Source: Chimonanthus salicifolius (Eukaryota > Streptophyta > Magnoliopsida > Laurales > Calycanthaceae). From it: a stretch of DNA of 64,000 nt. Positions 12,576 through 24,475 of this stretch are shown here, piece after piece (the first letter of the stretch is position 1; the number at the start of each line of letters is the position of its first letter). A program made the translations under genes and the position numbers. The stretch spans positions 23,827,302 to 23,891,301 of the forward strand of contig CM023534.1 in the NCBI GenBank assembly GCA_013350335.1, written 5' to 3'. The notes under the pieces are model-generated. The model saw only the letters and a list, made by a program, of their open reading frames with translations. It was not told the origin of the DNA and ran no database searches.

Positions 12576-12649
12576 GGATTTGATTTCTACATGTGCTATC
12601 TTGGAAATAACTCGTAGCATTTCTCTGAAATGAGAAGTGAAAACAACAT

Positions 12650-14480
12650 AAAATAAAAATATAAGTAGTCAACAGGTCATAATATATTTTTATTAAATAA
12701 AATGAAATTTTGACAGATAGTGAATCCGAGTCTATTTATTTTTTGGTGAAATGTCCAGTAAGAAGCAACAATATTAGTCAATTACAATAATTATTAATTA
12801 AATATAGAAAAGTATTACTTAACAAAATAAATTAGATGATTGAATCTTTCCTATTGCACTTAGATTATAGTATCATTTATTTAAAGAAGATATTTATATA
12901 AATGTTTAATTTTTTAATTCAGTGAATTGTGTAAAAGATATAAAAATTCTAAATTTCATTACTGGATCTTTTATATTAAAAATTAAATATATTTAAAGTA
13001 TATAAAATACTTCTTTAATTTAATTCAGTCAGTCAATTTTGGTAGATAATAGAGGCAAGCGACATTACTCATTAGAGATATTTTAAATTAAACACAGGAG
13101 AAAATAATTATAAGACGAGGGAAACAGGTCCTTTCCCTTCCTAATGCGGCCCTTCCAGGAATGCGGAATTGGGACTCCGTTCCAACAGGGATCGCAGCCA
13201 ATAAATGCAGACCAGCTGGGATTCAGACCGGTTGGGCCCGCAAACTAGCAATTGTACGATCCACCTGTTGGAGATCACCACGTGGAAAGTGTCTGGTGTT
13301 GGATGGAGACACGTGGCGATTGTTGAGATGGTAAAGGAGGTGGCGATATGTCGAGATACCGACAACATCTCGCGAGATTTGTGTGAAGGTTACGGACTGA
13401 TGGTGAAAACTGAAAGGTCAAAAGTGAAAACGAACGCCTACCTGTATTGTGGGACCACCAAAATTAGAAACTTTACGACCATTCTCCTCTTCTACAGTCA
13501 GCACTGTGGATAATATTTTCTAAAACAAGCTGATACATCTCTCTGTCACTTGATTACTTTTAAAAAATTATTCTATTTATTATTTTTAATTGTTTCTAGT
13601 TCTCACGTATTTAAAATTTTACATTATATTTCATAATGAAAAGTGATCCTCAGTTACATTAAAATTAAATGAAATACTCATTTTACTTAAATTTTCTTCA
13701 ATTTCTCCTCTTTCACTCTTCTCATTTATTTGAATAAAATAAATATTTCACTTAATTTCAATGCACTAAAGGTATAAGTGTTAGTACATCGATCAATTTT
13801 CTATAACATAAGCCGATATTACTTTATAACCATTACTATTTTATAACAACATTTTAATTAAAATAAAATTGAAATTGAAATAAATGAATGGTTCATCTAT
13901 ATTTTAAAGATTTTTTTTTAACTAATATATCAATTTGTACTGTATAAATTTGTTGAACACTAATATTGCATTTGGATTGGGGGTAAAGGGGGTGATAGAG
14001 GTAATTCAACATTATCTTTATTTAGTAATTAGAGGATAATGGAATAATATCTCTCTTTATCTTATTTTTCTCACTTTTTAATATCACTTTCATGCAAAGG
14101 TATTCATTTTGGATACCTTTACTCCCGGATGCACTCTGTGACACACCTCTCTAAAAATTTACCCTCCATCTTACTTTTATTTATTTTATTTTTCTTTCCC
14201 ATTTTTACTCAAATTCTCTAACTTGCGTTAGCGCCCAAAATTGCGCACCCGAAATTGTTATACCGCGCTCGAAATTTCAAGTATTTGAGTATGTGACATC
14301 TCTGAGTTCTACGGTTCTAGTGTGAGGAAGGGTATTTTGGTCCAAACATGTTCTACATTGATGTGCGGAGACCTCTTACCTGACTTCAAAACTTTGCTAG
14401 TATGCCAACAGCCCCTTAAAAACTTTAATTTTTAAAGACATTTATTTTTCTTGTACCTCTCCTTGTTTACATTTTATTCA
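12650..14480. other. Intergenic, no gene seen
   Basis: AT-rich sequence. The frame at 13205-13513 has no recognisable domain. Near 13972, GCATTTGGATTGGGGGTAA resembles a decayed Tourist-like end but has no partner. Confidence 0.45.
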
Positions 14481-14489
14481 TTTATTTAT

Positions 14490-15716
14490 GGCGGCATTTA
14501 TAAAGACCCTAAAAAACTATCTTTACACATCTATTTTCAAATTTTAGAGTGAAATCACCATTCTGCTCCCGTATTTTCACTCGTTCGAACGAATTATCAG
14601 TTTGTTTTGGCATTCGTTCGAATGAATCATTCGTTTAAACGAATGACTTACATATAAATTCAATTCATTCGAACTAATGGAGTAAACAGTAACACGTGTT
14701 ACTGTTCACCCATTCGTTCGAATGAAATCGATCATCCATTCGTTCGAATGAAATCGATCATTCATTCGAATGTATTGATTATTTAAATAATAAATTTTTC
14801 TTTAAAACTTTAAAATTATTTTTTAAGCACTGTGTATTTTCAAATTTTCTCAAATTAAATACCCAGACTAATTACGATAACCTAATAAAAATACTTTAAA
14901 ACTTTAAGGTCTTTTGGCACTCCCAAATGCTTAAAATATAGTATTTTACAAATAAGGGTATCCCTAGGCTGTGCCGAAAACACATTTGGGAGTGTCAAAA
15001 GACCTTAAAATCTTAAAGTATTTTTATCATGTTATCGTAATTAGTCCGGATATTCAATTTGAAAAATTTTGGAAATACACAGTGCTTAAAAAATAACGGT
15101 CTATCTTCTATATTGTACAGTAATGCATAGTATAAATCTCCTTAATACTTTAAAGTTATTTTTTAAGCACGGTATATTTCTAAAATTTCTCAAATTGAAT
15201 ATATAGACTAATTACGATAAGATAAAAATACTTTAACCATTCAAGGTCTTTTGATACTCCCAAATGTGTTTTCGGCATAGCCTAGGGATACCCTTTTTTG
15301 TAAAACACTGTATTTTAAGCATTTGGGAGTGTCAAAAGACCTTAAAGTCTTAAAGTATTTTTATCAGGTTATCGTAATTAGTTTGGATATTTAATTTGAG
15401 AAATTTTAAAATACACAGTGTTTAAAAAATAACCTTAAAATTTTAAAGAAAAATTTATTATTTAAATAATCAATATATTCGAATGAATGATCGATTTCAT
15501 TCCAACGAATGGACGAACAGTAACGTGCGTTACTGTTCACTCCATTTGTTCGAATGAATTTAATTTATACGTGGGTCATTCGTTCGAACGAATGCCAAAA
15601 TGAACTGATAATTCGTTCGAACGAGTGAAAAAATGGGGGGCAGAATGGTAATTTCACTCTAAAATTTGAAAACGGGTGTGTAGACTCAGTTTTTTCGGGT
15701 GTCTATAAGTGCGGCC
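14490..15716. mobile_element. Mutator-like foldback MITE (1.2-kb palindrome)
   Basis: The perfect 9-bp duplication TTTATTTAT flanks the element (14481-14489 and 15717-15725), the size expected for Mutator-like transposition. The ends are GGCGGCATTTATAAAGACCC and the complement of GGCCGCACTTATAGACACCC. From them, inverted arms run inward for the whole length around a centre near 15110-15140, so the single strand could fold into a hairpin with arms of roughly 600 bases. There is no coding capacity. Multiple ATTCGTTCGAATGAA palindromes sit in each outer arm (for example 14580-14765 and 15480-15620). Confidence 0.92.
14812..15440. repeat. Two tandem inner palindromes inside the Mutator-like element
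   Basis: Two related units of about 290 bp (roughly 14812-15105 and 15150-15440) are each themselves inverted repeats. Each starts with TATTTTTTAAGCAC and ends with its complement. Each contains paired CTCCCAAATG/CATTTGGGAG and GGTCTTTTG/CAAAAGACC blocks around a central GGGTATCCCTAGG-type core. The element is therefore a palindrome made of palindromes. Confidence 0.8.
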
Positions 15717-15804
15717 TTTATTTATATGTTTTTTAGACCTTCTATTATTTTAACAAATAAAAATTAACTAAAAATGGAAGCAAAGACTTCTCACAACCTT
15801 TCAA

Positions 15805-16096
15805 GATCAAAGGTGTTTTGGTGTCTTGTTTGACTAGTCTTTCGAGACATGTACACATCTCCCTACACACATGTCTTATTAGAGGTGAATTCGGGTCGAG
15901 TCAGGTCGGGTTCCATATGTTATAACCCAGCCCGATTTCAGCCCTATGTCTTATTCAAACGATGAGACCTTACTCTTTATATATCCTATGGAGAATGGCC
16001 CTTCATTAGAATTATTAAAGATTAATGGCCCTTCACTGGACTTATTAAAAATTGAACCCACGACCTCAATCTTCAACCACTACGCCAACTCCTTGG
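15805..16096 (-). mobile_element. tRNA-derived SINE, split by an hAT MITE
   Basis: On the minus strand an A-box-like GTTGGCGTAGTGGTTGAAG lies near 16070-16090 and a B-box-like GTGGGTTCAATTTTTA near 16050. The body contains the ACATGTGTGTAGGGAGATGTGT block shared with the other SINEs of the window. The 67-bp element at 15880-15946 was inserted into this tail. Confidence 0.6.
15880..15946. mobile_element. Miniature hAT element, 67 bp
   Basis: It begins TAGAGGTGAATTCGGG and ends CCCGATTTCAGCCCTA, forming imperfect inverted repeats that make up most of its length. The 8-bp sequence TGTCTTAT flanks it exactly (15872-15879 and 15947-15954), the hAT signature. It sits in the tail of a SINE. This copy defines the ends of the GGGTCGGGT-rich repeat family found elsewhere in the window. 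Confidence 0.85.
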
Positions 16097-16099
16097 AAT

Positions 16100-16787
16100 C
16101 TGTGTAGTTGTTTTAAATTTAAGATTGTGAAATATTTAAAAATGAACATTTAAAATTAAAAGTAATTGTTAACAATTTGAATAATGCATTCAAATTATAA
16201 TCATATTATTGTTAATTTTTACTTATCTAAATTTTATGATTAAAAATATTTTTTATTTTTATATTTTGATTTATATTATTTTTAAATTCTAAATTTAATA
16301 TAGTAAGATCCACTTCATCTATATAATATTATATAGTAAAAATATATTTTCTATTACTCATTCCTATTATTTTAACACTTCTTACATATCGATGGGGCAC
16401 ATCCTTTCATCTTACAAATTAATCATTCATTGAAAATCAACTCTACCTGCTATAAAAACAATGATGGTTGCAGTGCTGGACAAATCAGTACTTGAACATC
16501 AAATAACTGGTGTTAGTGCAATCAAACCCCCTTTTAGGCAATTAGCCTCTTAAATGATATAAAGAATTTTATAAAGATCATGATAGGGAATCTTAAATAG
16601 TTGAATATGATAAGAGACTCAATAAATAAAAAAGTGTATAAAATTTTATTCATATCTAATAATATCATTTCTTCATTTTAAACTTTTAAAAATCAATTGT
16701 TTGCAATTATTAAAATTTAAAAGTCAAAGATTATATAATTTGAATTATCAAATATTGATAAAACTTGGTATTTCTTATATCCATATA
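16100..16787. other. Intergenic, no gene seen
   Basis: AT-rich sequence with no supported coding frame or paired repeat ends. Confidence 0.5.
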
Positions 16788-17200
16788 CAGTAAAACCTCT
16801 ATAATATAATATGATTGGGATTATAAAACATATATTACATTATAAAAGTTATTAAATTAGAGAGATTAGCAGTAATCCTTTCTAAAAATCTCCTTAAAAG
16901 TCTCATCATCACTAAAACGTCATTTCGGTTTCTCTTTGTGAAAACAAATCACTCCTTTCAGCTTATCTAAAAGTCTATCTCATATTACTTTTCTGGAATT
17001 TAGATGATATAATTTGTGAGGTCCTTAGTCATTTTTACAGTAATTTTGTATTATGAACGTATGAAATATTAATTTACAAAATGGTTGGGACAATACATTT
17101 TTTATTTTAAATGTATTGAGTATTGAATTAGAGAGATTTATTACATTTTGAATAGGTCTGAGGTCGGGACCAACTGCGGTGTTATTTTAGGCAAGTTATA
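16788..17200 (+). mobile_element. Emigrant/pogo-like MITE remnant (one end)
   Basis: CAGTAAAACCTCTATAATA follows a TA at 16786-16787, matching the characteristic plant Emigrant terminal repeat and its TA target. I could not find the opposite terminus. The element is probably truncated and its right boundary is a guess. Confidence 0.4.
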
Positions 17201-19068
17201 GTTTATTGTATTGCAAATCTATATAATTATATAAAGCCCTTATCTATTCTATAAAAAGTATTATTAGTTAGTACTGGTTGAAGTTCGAAGAGTAACTCTG
17301 AATATAACATTTGTCAATAAAAGTTTCTTAAATTTTTTACAGATTTGACTTGCCATTGACTAATGAGGTGTAACAAAAAACAACCATGATTTGATTAGAA
17401 GTGAGTTCTGAAATTATATTGATTTTTTTTAAAGCCACTTGCTTTTTAAATTTATTTGAAAAGGTTAAATATATTTTGTTTCTTTAACAATTTTTAAACT
17501 TTTATTTTATTAAATTAAACAGTCTTAAAATTCATTTGTTAATAATAATTATTCTTAGCATTAAGACTTTATAAATTTATATTTTGAGGTTAGGTGGACG
17601 TGAGGATCACTTAAGATAATAGGGTACTAAAACGTACTTCTAAGAACTTAGCAATACTAAAGGATCAATTAGATTAATAATCATATATTTGTATTAAACC
17701 TTAAAAGTCAACAATGACAAGGAAACTAAGCTTCACTCGTGGTGTCGACTGTCGAGTGACCTTTAATATAGATGGAATTAAGATCATTCTAGAATGCATC
17801 TAATGGAGGACATCAGTGAAAAACAAAACTCGTGAAGGTCAGTTTGATGGTTAAGAATCTCAATAAACTGTGAGAGTTTCTGAGGTCGCATATGTCTCCA
17901 AGGACTTAATGAAATGCTCTAAGAGACCTGGATATCTTACACTTAAAAAAAAAAAAAAAAAAAGAGTGACAAAAAAAAGACCCTTGCCTGAGCTCTATAA
18001 AATAGCTTGCAATTGTGTATTACCCTCAAGGTGCACATATATTTTTTGAGAATAAGTAACCTTTAATGTTTTCCAATTTTTTCAAGGAAATTGAGTTTAA
18101 ATCAAATATTATATTTGGTGTGATCTATGTCAGGTGACAGATGCAGTGTTGGGTTGTGAAATCTCAATATTTTTATTGTTAAGGTAAAACCCTTATTCCA
18201 TTGAAAATGAATAAAAATATTTTTCACTAAAATTGAAATTCTTTTCATCATTATACTGTGAATTTCTTGATATTTCCACAAATGACACCTGTAGAGTTTA
18301 TGTCATATTCATAAAAGATTTTAAATAAATTCATACCTGAACTTGAGCTCGTAGCTATCTTTGAATATTGCTATGACATCCGAATGAATTGGTTGCACTT
18401 GCTTTTCATTCTTCACTAGATACGTAGATTGTATCTACTAGAAAATGTTGATGGTGATGGATGAATGCTCCATGAGATTGATATGAGATGTGGTTGACAA
18501 TAGATAGAGGGTTTTCCCACCTCTACATATACCAAAAAGAGGTCATTCCTATCATAAAAACCTTATCTTAATAGAGATTGTCAAATCATTTCTAGTTCAT
18601 GATAATACTAGGTTACAGATATGAGATTCTTCTAAATTTAGTAATCCAAGTTAATTTTAGAAATCAAAGCTAATATTAGAAACCATTCTTTATCCACAAA
18701 TGGGTCTCCCATGCCATGTGACCCATATTAAGAAGAAAATGTCTTACAGTCTCTCACTTGAACCATATGGCTATTAGGATTTAAAAAAAAATGTTTTACA
18801 ATTTGTAAAAACATTATTGAAATGACTCTACTTGAACTACACAACTTATAAAAGAAAAATTAGTTCAATTCTAAAATAAATGAATCTCATAAACCATAGC
18901 TAGACACAAAATACTCTTAATTAAAAAAATCTATCAATGCCAGTCAGATTGTGTTTTATTTCTTGACACTACTTCCTTTTAAGCATCATACGAACAAAAT
19001 ATATTTAACTACACCTTAAATGAAGATATTCATTTGACTTATTGATATATCTAATTACTAAACTAATA
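17201..19068. other. Intergenic, no gene seen
   Basis: AT-rich sequence with short A-tracts (for example 17946-17962). No coding frame with recognisable domains. Confidence 0.5.
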
Positions 19069-19656
19069 GGGAAGTCATACAGACACCTGGATTTTCTTTC
19101 CCCTACACACCCTTTTTCAAAAATTTGGATGAAATTACTCTTTTACCCTTCCACTTCAAACCCTTGCCGCATCCACCGAACTCCTCCCCTTCGTTCGAAG
19201 GAGAAGTACCGCCGAACAATTTGTGAAGGGGGAGAAGAAAATCGGTGGGCCCCACCGTTGATCGAAACCCAAGGTCTTCCTTAGGCGTAGATAGGTGGGC
19301 CAAGGGTGACCATAGTAGTGTCGATCCTAGGTGGAGAAGTGAAGGATCCATTTGGATCTAAGAAAAAAAACCCATAAAATTAGGTTTCGGTCGTCCAAAG
19401 CAGTAGTAGAAGAAACTGACAGGAGGAGAGTTCCACGTGAGTCCGATCAGAGATCTGATGATACACATGGATAGACCATAAAAAAACAGAAGGGGTATGG
19501 TGGGTCCCGTAGCAAAAACTTTTCCGATCACCTGATCTAAGGCCGAGAAGAAGATCTGGCGACAGCAGATCTGTATTTTTTGGCTGCCACCAGATCTTCT
19601 TCAGAGCCTTAGATCAGGTGATCAGGAAAGTTTCTGCCGGCGAGACCCACCGTACC

Positions 19657-22600
19657 TATCACGCCCCGACCCGAAAAGTGGGCACGGAACATCACTGTTT
19701 TTTTTTTTCTTTTGAAACTAAACTCAAGAATTCTCACTGGGCCAGATCAATGGTTAGGCCCAAAGGTCACACATGATCTCATCATGTGGACTCAAACAGA
19801 ATACCATAAGTCTACCCAAAGGAAACACAAACATAAACACATAATTCCATGAATTATTATTATATCCCAATCAGAGTAGCTACGGAACACATGGTAGTTT
19901 AATACATGACATCATTACAAACTAAGTACCACACACGGTACTTTACATAAACAAATGGTTCAAGGAACCAAAAGACAAAGATAGCGGAATTCCCCTGAGT
20001 GGGAATTCCAAGGAAACGCAGCAGCTTATCTATCGTAAGCTTCATACGGAGGGTTCTCCTCATCAGGTACATCTCCTGAAATATGAGTGGTGTGAGCTAA
20101 CTAGCCCAGTGAAGGAAATATAACAATTCAGTCTAATGAAACATCAGGTTAGTTAAATAATCAACATTTGCAATATAATATCTCATGCTTGACAATAAAT
20201 TCTCAACATTATTCCATTACTGTTGTCATCGATCGTAACACCTATATACTACGCTGAGACCATCGTATTAAGTCCCGACATGGTCAAAATACATCCTTGC
20301 AAGTACATCTTCGGCCCTCACATGACTGATACTGACACTCCTCAAGTCAGCAACTGTCGACACCCCTGGTCTAGTAGACGTAAACCATCTCACACACATG
20401 GCCAATATTGGTTCAATAGTCAAGGGCACGTGGAAGCAATATTACATATCTCATATGATCAACATTATAAACATTTCCAATTATCATAAGCACTTTTATA
20501 ACAGTGCATCATGTCCGGGCACATGGGTGGGTTCATCAAACTTGAAACCACTCATTGCTCAAGATTCACCTCATTAAACCTGTTACACCTATTGTAAAGT
20601 TAAGTCCCCTCACTGAAATTGTGTGGTATCGCGGTCTCTGTTCAACATACAAACAAGTGTGTAATCAATAATCGATCAACATACATAGCATTCAAATGCA
20701 TACATACAAGTAGTATTTCAAAACCATACTGTTTTCCCAAAAATCTCCAAAGTAAATGGAACTGAGTCTCCTACTTGGTTTCTAACCATTTTAAGTTACA
20801 ATAATCCACAATATAATAATATAAGGTGCTCAGACCAAATCTCATATTGTCTTCTGGGCATGACCAGATTGACGTATTGAGTTAAGTCTAGATGCTCAGG
20901 TCACTTCTCGTGTTGTCTTCTAGATAGGACCAGATGGACATATTGAGTAAGGCTTCGAGATCACTCAGTGCCCGACAGATATAGCGTCGGCCTGGAAGTG
21001 AAGTCACTCAGTGCGTGACAAATAGAGTCGGCCTGGAAGTGAAATACAATAGTAGTACACTATAGTAATAAGAGAAAAATGGTTAGTACAAATTTAAATT
21101 ATCAAATGGGCACAAACATCACATTTAAAACATAAGATCTAAACATGCATCATCAATCAATTGAGATTTTTCATTCAAAAACTGGGTTCCTAGGAACATG
21201 CCTCGGAACCAGGTACTGTGGCTTCGGATCATCCGAACCACGGCCTAAAACTAGTCCACAGACTTCAGAACTTGGGTCTGTCTTCGGACCGTACGAAGGT
21301 CAGGTCTCAGATCGTCCAAAGGTCCTTCTGAAAGGAAAAACAGAAAACAGATCTTCGATGGGTCTCGGTGTGTCTCGGATCATGCCGAGGGAAGCTCGAA
21401 TCGTCCAAGATGGGTTCTGTCCTTCCGAACAAGGTTCGGAAAGTCTCGGAGCAGAGGCGGGCAATGGTTATCCTCTGGCCACTTCGAACTTCGAGCCGAA
21501 GCTCGGAACGTTCGAAGGGTCACTTTCGGACCGTCCAAAGCGGGCTACCCTCGGATCGTCCGAAGCACAACTCTCGGACCGTCTAAGAGTCGCCTACCTC
21601 CTCTGTCTGCAACAACAGACAGTAACGGGCAGCAACACCATGAAATACGAATCCAGAAACAGTGGGATTTTCTGGATTGGACTTTCACATCCAACCGATC
21701 AGATGGACTCCTCAGTGAGTCCTCTTTCCATAGGGAGCAGTTTGAAGTTTTAACACTGACTAAGCCGTCGGATTTTAACACCAAAACCAAGCTGACACAA
21801 GAAATCCATGGTTTTTCCTTAAACTTCAAAACGGTTTTACACACTCAAAGCTCAGTCAAATTTACTTCTACTTGATTCTAAACCAGTTAAAATTTGAAAA
21901 GGAACACAGTGGTTACCTTCACTTCAGTTCCTGGGTTGGAAATCTGGGCTTTTGAAAAATCTTCCTCTAAGCTTACGGTCAAGAAATTTTTTGGAAAAAC
22001 AGACAGAGAGGGAGAGGGATCGGCTAGGTTTTCTTAGAGGGAATGAGAGATGAAGATATCTGGGGGAGGAAATCAGTTGAGAGGAGAGGCCATATATAGA
22101 TAATCTGAGTAATGGGTGATGGCCAGCCGGCGCTGCATGCAGCGGCTGGCCAACTTCCCAACAGTAACTGCAGGAATTTTATTGTTGGTTGCAAATAAGT
22201 CCCTGCCAACTTCTCGTTTTGCAAACAAGCCCATTTTTTATTAAAAAAAAAAAAATCGGTTTTTAACTTAAAATATGGTTTAAAAGGCTTGAAAATTTTA
22301 ATCCAACTTGATAGATAAGTTGGGTTTTAAAAACTCTAATCACCATAAAAATTTGGAGATTTAATATTCACCAAAAACCGTAGATTTAAATAAAAATCAT
22401 AATTTAATATTATTCACTTAATTTAACTTGTGTTAAATAAAATAAATTAAAATGGTCTAAAATATTAAGCTTGTTTCAAAAAAATTCTCATTTCCAAAAT
22501 CATTTAAAAATATTTATTTCTCCCTTTCGAGGTCTTTGTGGGAGATTTTAAATATCATTTTCTGAAAATAAAATAATTCTGAAATCAGAAATAGAAATCC

Positions 22601-22843
22601 TTGATTAAGGAAAATAATATCATCCAATAATAATCACATAATGACATAATTAATAAAATAATATCAATAAATGGTAAATTACCATTTTGCCCCTCCAGTT
22701 GGACGACCTGGATCACTGAATTTTCAAACTCAGATTAGGCCACACGTGGGCTTTTCACAAAGCCCTATCCGTAATCTTCGAGATTTACCGGTCTAAGAAG
22801 GATTTATAAACTAATTACGCTTAATTTGAGTCAGGGTATTACA
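19657..22843 (-). mobile_element. Solo LTR of a Tekay/Del-like Ty3/gypsy element, 3.2 kb
   Basis: Read on the minus strand it starts TGTAATACCCTGACTC and ends with GGGTCGGGGCGTGATA, parallel to the LTRs at 52688 and 61388 (TGTAATAYCCTG...GTCGGAGCGTGACA). It shares their TATA region, palindrome-rich leader and the TCAACAT/CATGCTTG-type 3' zone. Near-identical pentamers GTACC (19652-19656) and ATACC (22844-22848) flank it, as expected for a 5-bp duplication with one change. No internal region, primer binding site or second LTR is present, so it is a solo LTR left by recombination. The terminal CA has decayed to TA. Divergence from the 52688 LTR is visibly much greater than between the two LTRs there. 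Confidence 0.88.
21190..21600. repeat. Array of short TCGGANNNTCCGA-type palindromes in the solo LTR
   Basis: Imperfect palindromes such as CTTCGGATCATCCGAAC, CTTCGGACCGTACGAAG, CTCGGATCATGCCGAGG and CTCGGATCGTCCGAAG recur through this GC-rich interval. It corresponds in position to the arrays at 54090-54425 and 62790-63100. Just beside it lies a CTGTCTG...CAGACAG hairpin, also conserved. Confidence 0.7.
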
Positions 22844-23076
22844 ATACCCATTCCGTTTTTTGATGGTCTATCCAACTGTACCATCAGATCTCTGATCAGA
22901 CTTGCGTGGAACCCTCTTCTGGCCAATTTCTTCTGCTACTACTTTGGACGACCGAAACCCAATTTTATGGGGTTTTTTTCTTAGATCCAAGTGGATCTTA
23001 CACTTCTGACCCTAGGATTGACACCACCATGATCGCCCCTGGCCCACATATCTATGGCTAAGGAAGACTCTTGGTT

Positions 23077-23655
23077 TGTGATACCCCACCTTGCCCAAAC
23101 TAATGTGGGAAAAGTCCCACATCGGTTTGGAAGGGTGAGGGTTGAGGGATTATATGAAAGCTACCCCTTGGAACTCTTGTGTGAGGCTTTTTGGGCCTTG
23201 GCCATGTGGGCCAAGGCCCAAATGCAAAACCGTGCTAGTTCGAGCTGTGTGCGAGGTCCAAAGCGGACAATATCACACTAAGTCAAGCCCTAAGCCCTGT
23301 TTTCGAGTCGGGTCGGGTCGTTACAAATTTTGGTATCAGAGCCGGAGTTCAACACTCAGACTATGTGGGCTTTCCTCCTTCCCTTATAGTTGTTGAGCTG
23401 GACCGGGTCGAGCTAGAGACGGCTCGAGGCTTTAGGCGGGGTGATTGTGATACCCCACCTTGCCCAAACTGATGTGGGAAGAGTCCCACATCGGTTTGGA
23501 AGGGTGAGGGTTGAGGGGTTATATGAAAGCCACCCCTTGGAACTCTTGTGTGAGGCATGCAAAACCGTGAGGGTTCGAGCTGTGTGCGAGGCCCAAAGCG
23601 GACAATATTAGACTGAGTCAAGCCCTAGGCCCTGTTTTCGGGTCGGGTCGTTAAA
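23077..23655 (+). mobile_element. TRIM (terminal-repeat retrotransposon in miniature)
   Basis: Two direct terminal repeats, 23077-23325 and 23446-23655, begin TGTGATACCCCACC and carry CCCACATCGGTTTGGAAGG and AAAGCGGACAATAT, typical of plant TRIM LTRs. The primer binding site TGGTATCAGAGCC (complementary to initiator tRNA-Met) starts at 23331. The internal region is only about 120 bp and ends in a purine-rich GGCTTTAGGCGGGGTGAT before the second repeat. TGGTT (23072-23076) and GGGTT (23656-23660) are a near 5-bp duplication. The first repeat has an extra palindromic block of about 36 bp (TTGGGCCTTGGCC...) absent from the second. There is no coding capacity. It is inserted in the right arm of the foldback element. 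Confidence 0.9.
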
Positions 23656-23852
23656 GGGTTTTGATCAACGGTGGGGCCACCATTTTTTCCCCTCTCTTCT
23701 GTGCATTCGGTCGATCCTTCGTCCGAAGGAGTGCTTCCTTCGGCGGTTCTGTCGACGGATGAATTTAGTGGAAGGGCAAAAGGGTCATTTCATCCAAAAT
23801 TTTGAAAAAGAGTGTGTAGGAAAAGAAAATTCGGGTGTCTATATGGCTCCCC

Positions 23853-24475
23853 AAATAATATTGACTAAAATGATTTATGAAGTTCATAATATCAATTAAT
23901 AAAAACAATTAAACGAACAAATATATATGCAAAAAGTTGTGAGTTCAAGCTTATGGGCATAAGATATGTAGTCAACTCATGCTTGTCAAACCCAAATATA
24001 AAAGTCAACTCAAAACTAATAGGATAAATCCTTTAGATAATAATGATGAATGCAAAGAATAACTAGTTGAAAATATTTTATCAATTAATTTAGCATTCCA
24101 TTGGTTTTGTGGATTCATAGTCAGATATCACTAACCATTTCCACTTGAATAATATTTTGGACTAATTGTTTCTCTTCCACATTGAGAGTTGTTGGTTTCC
24201 ATATCATCGCTTGTATCAACATTCTAGAAACTGTCCTCCTTAATTATTATTTTTTGCACTTGAAAAAATTTATCCATAGTGTAAAGGAGTCTTTCATGAG
24301 GCCCCATGATTTAATTTCTTATCTAGGAAATGTACTGATTTTTACAACACATATTTTGATTACTGTACACCATATTAGAATAAAATCGCAATTTTACCCT
24401 TTTCATTCTTTCCTTGATTTCTTCCTTCCCACGTCTCCCCCACCATTTCCTCCTTCCCAACGTATCCCCTTTTCC
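23853..24475. other. Intergenic, no gene seen
   Basis: AT-rich. The open frame starting at 24182 has no domain and runs into the repeat that starts near 24476. Confidence 0.45.

Larger units (their letters stand above)
19069..23852. mobile_element. Mutator-like foldback element carrying two nested insertions
   Basis: The left end (GGAAGTCATACAGACACC near 19070) and right end (complement of GGAGCCATATAGACACC near 23850) are inverted copies. Both continue with CTACACACYC and TTTTCAAAATTTT-like blocks. Those blocks are shared with the terminal repeats of the element at 14490-15716, so I place both in one Mutator-like group. Arms pair over about 500 bp: 19250-19480 with 22850-23075, and 19500-19560 with 19600-19656. 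The right arm is split by a solo LTR (19657-22843) and a TRIM (23077-23655); removing both leaves about 1 kb. Flanking AAACTAATA and AAATAATAT only resemble each other, so a 9-bp duplication is not proven. Confidence 0.75.

Noticed and set aside
12367..12633. Several overlapping frames near the RRT promoter side
   Set aside because: They overlap in all frames and both strands across a GGGTCGGGT repeat. The DNA is better explained as leader or promoter and repeat.
15805..16096. Possible tRNA gene (A- and B-box motifs)
   Set aside because: No cloverleaf or anticodon arm can be formed. The boxes belong to a tRNA-derived SINE with a tail shared by other copies. The same applies at 30205, 35357 and 43270.
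21145..21753. 202-codon open frame
   Set aside because: It is antisense within the solo LTR and overlaps the palindrome array. The corresponding region in the other LTRs is not open in the same way, and the composition reflects TCGGA repeats.
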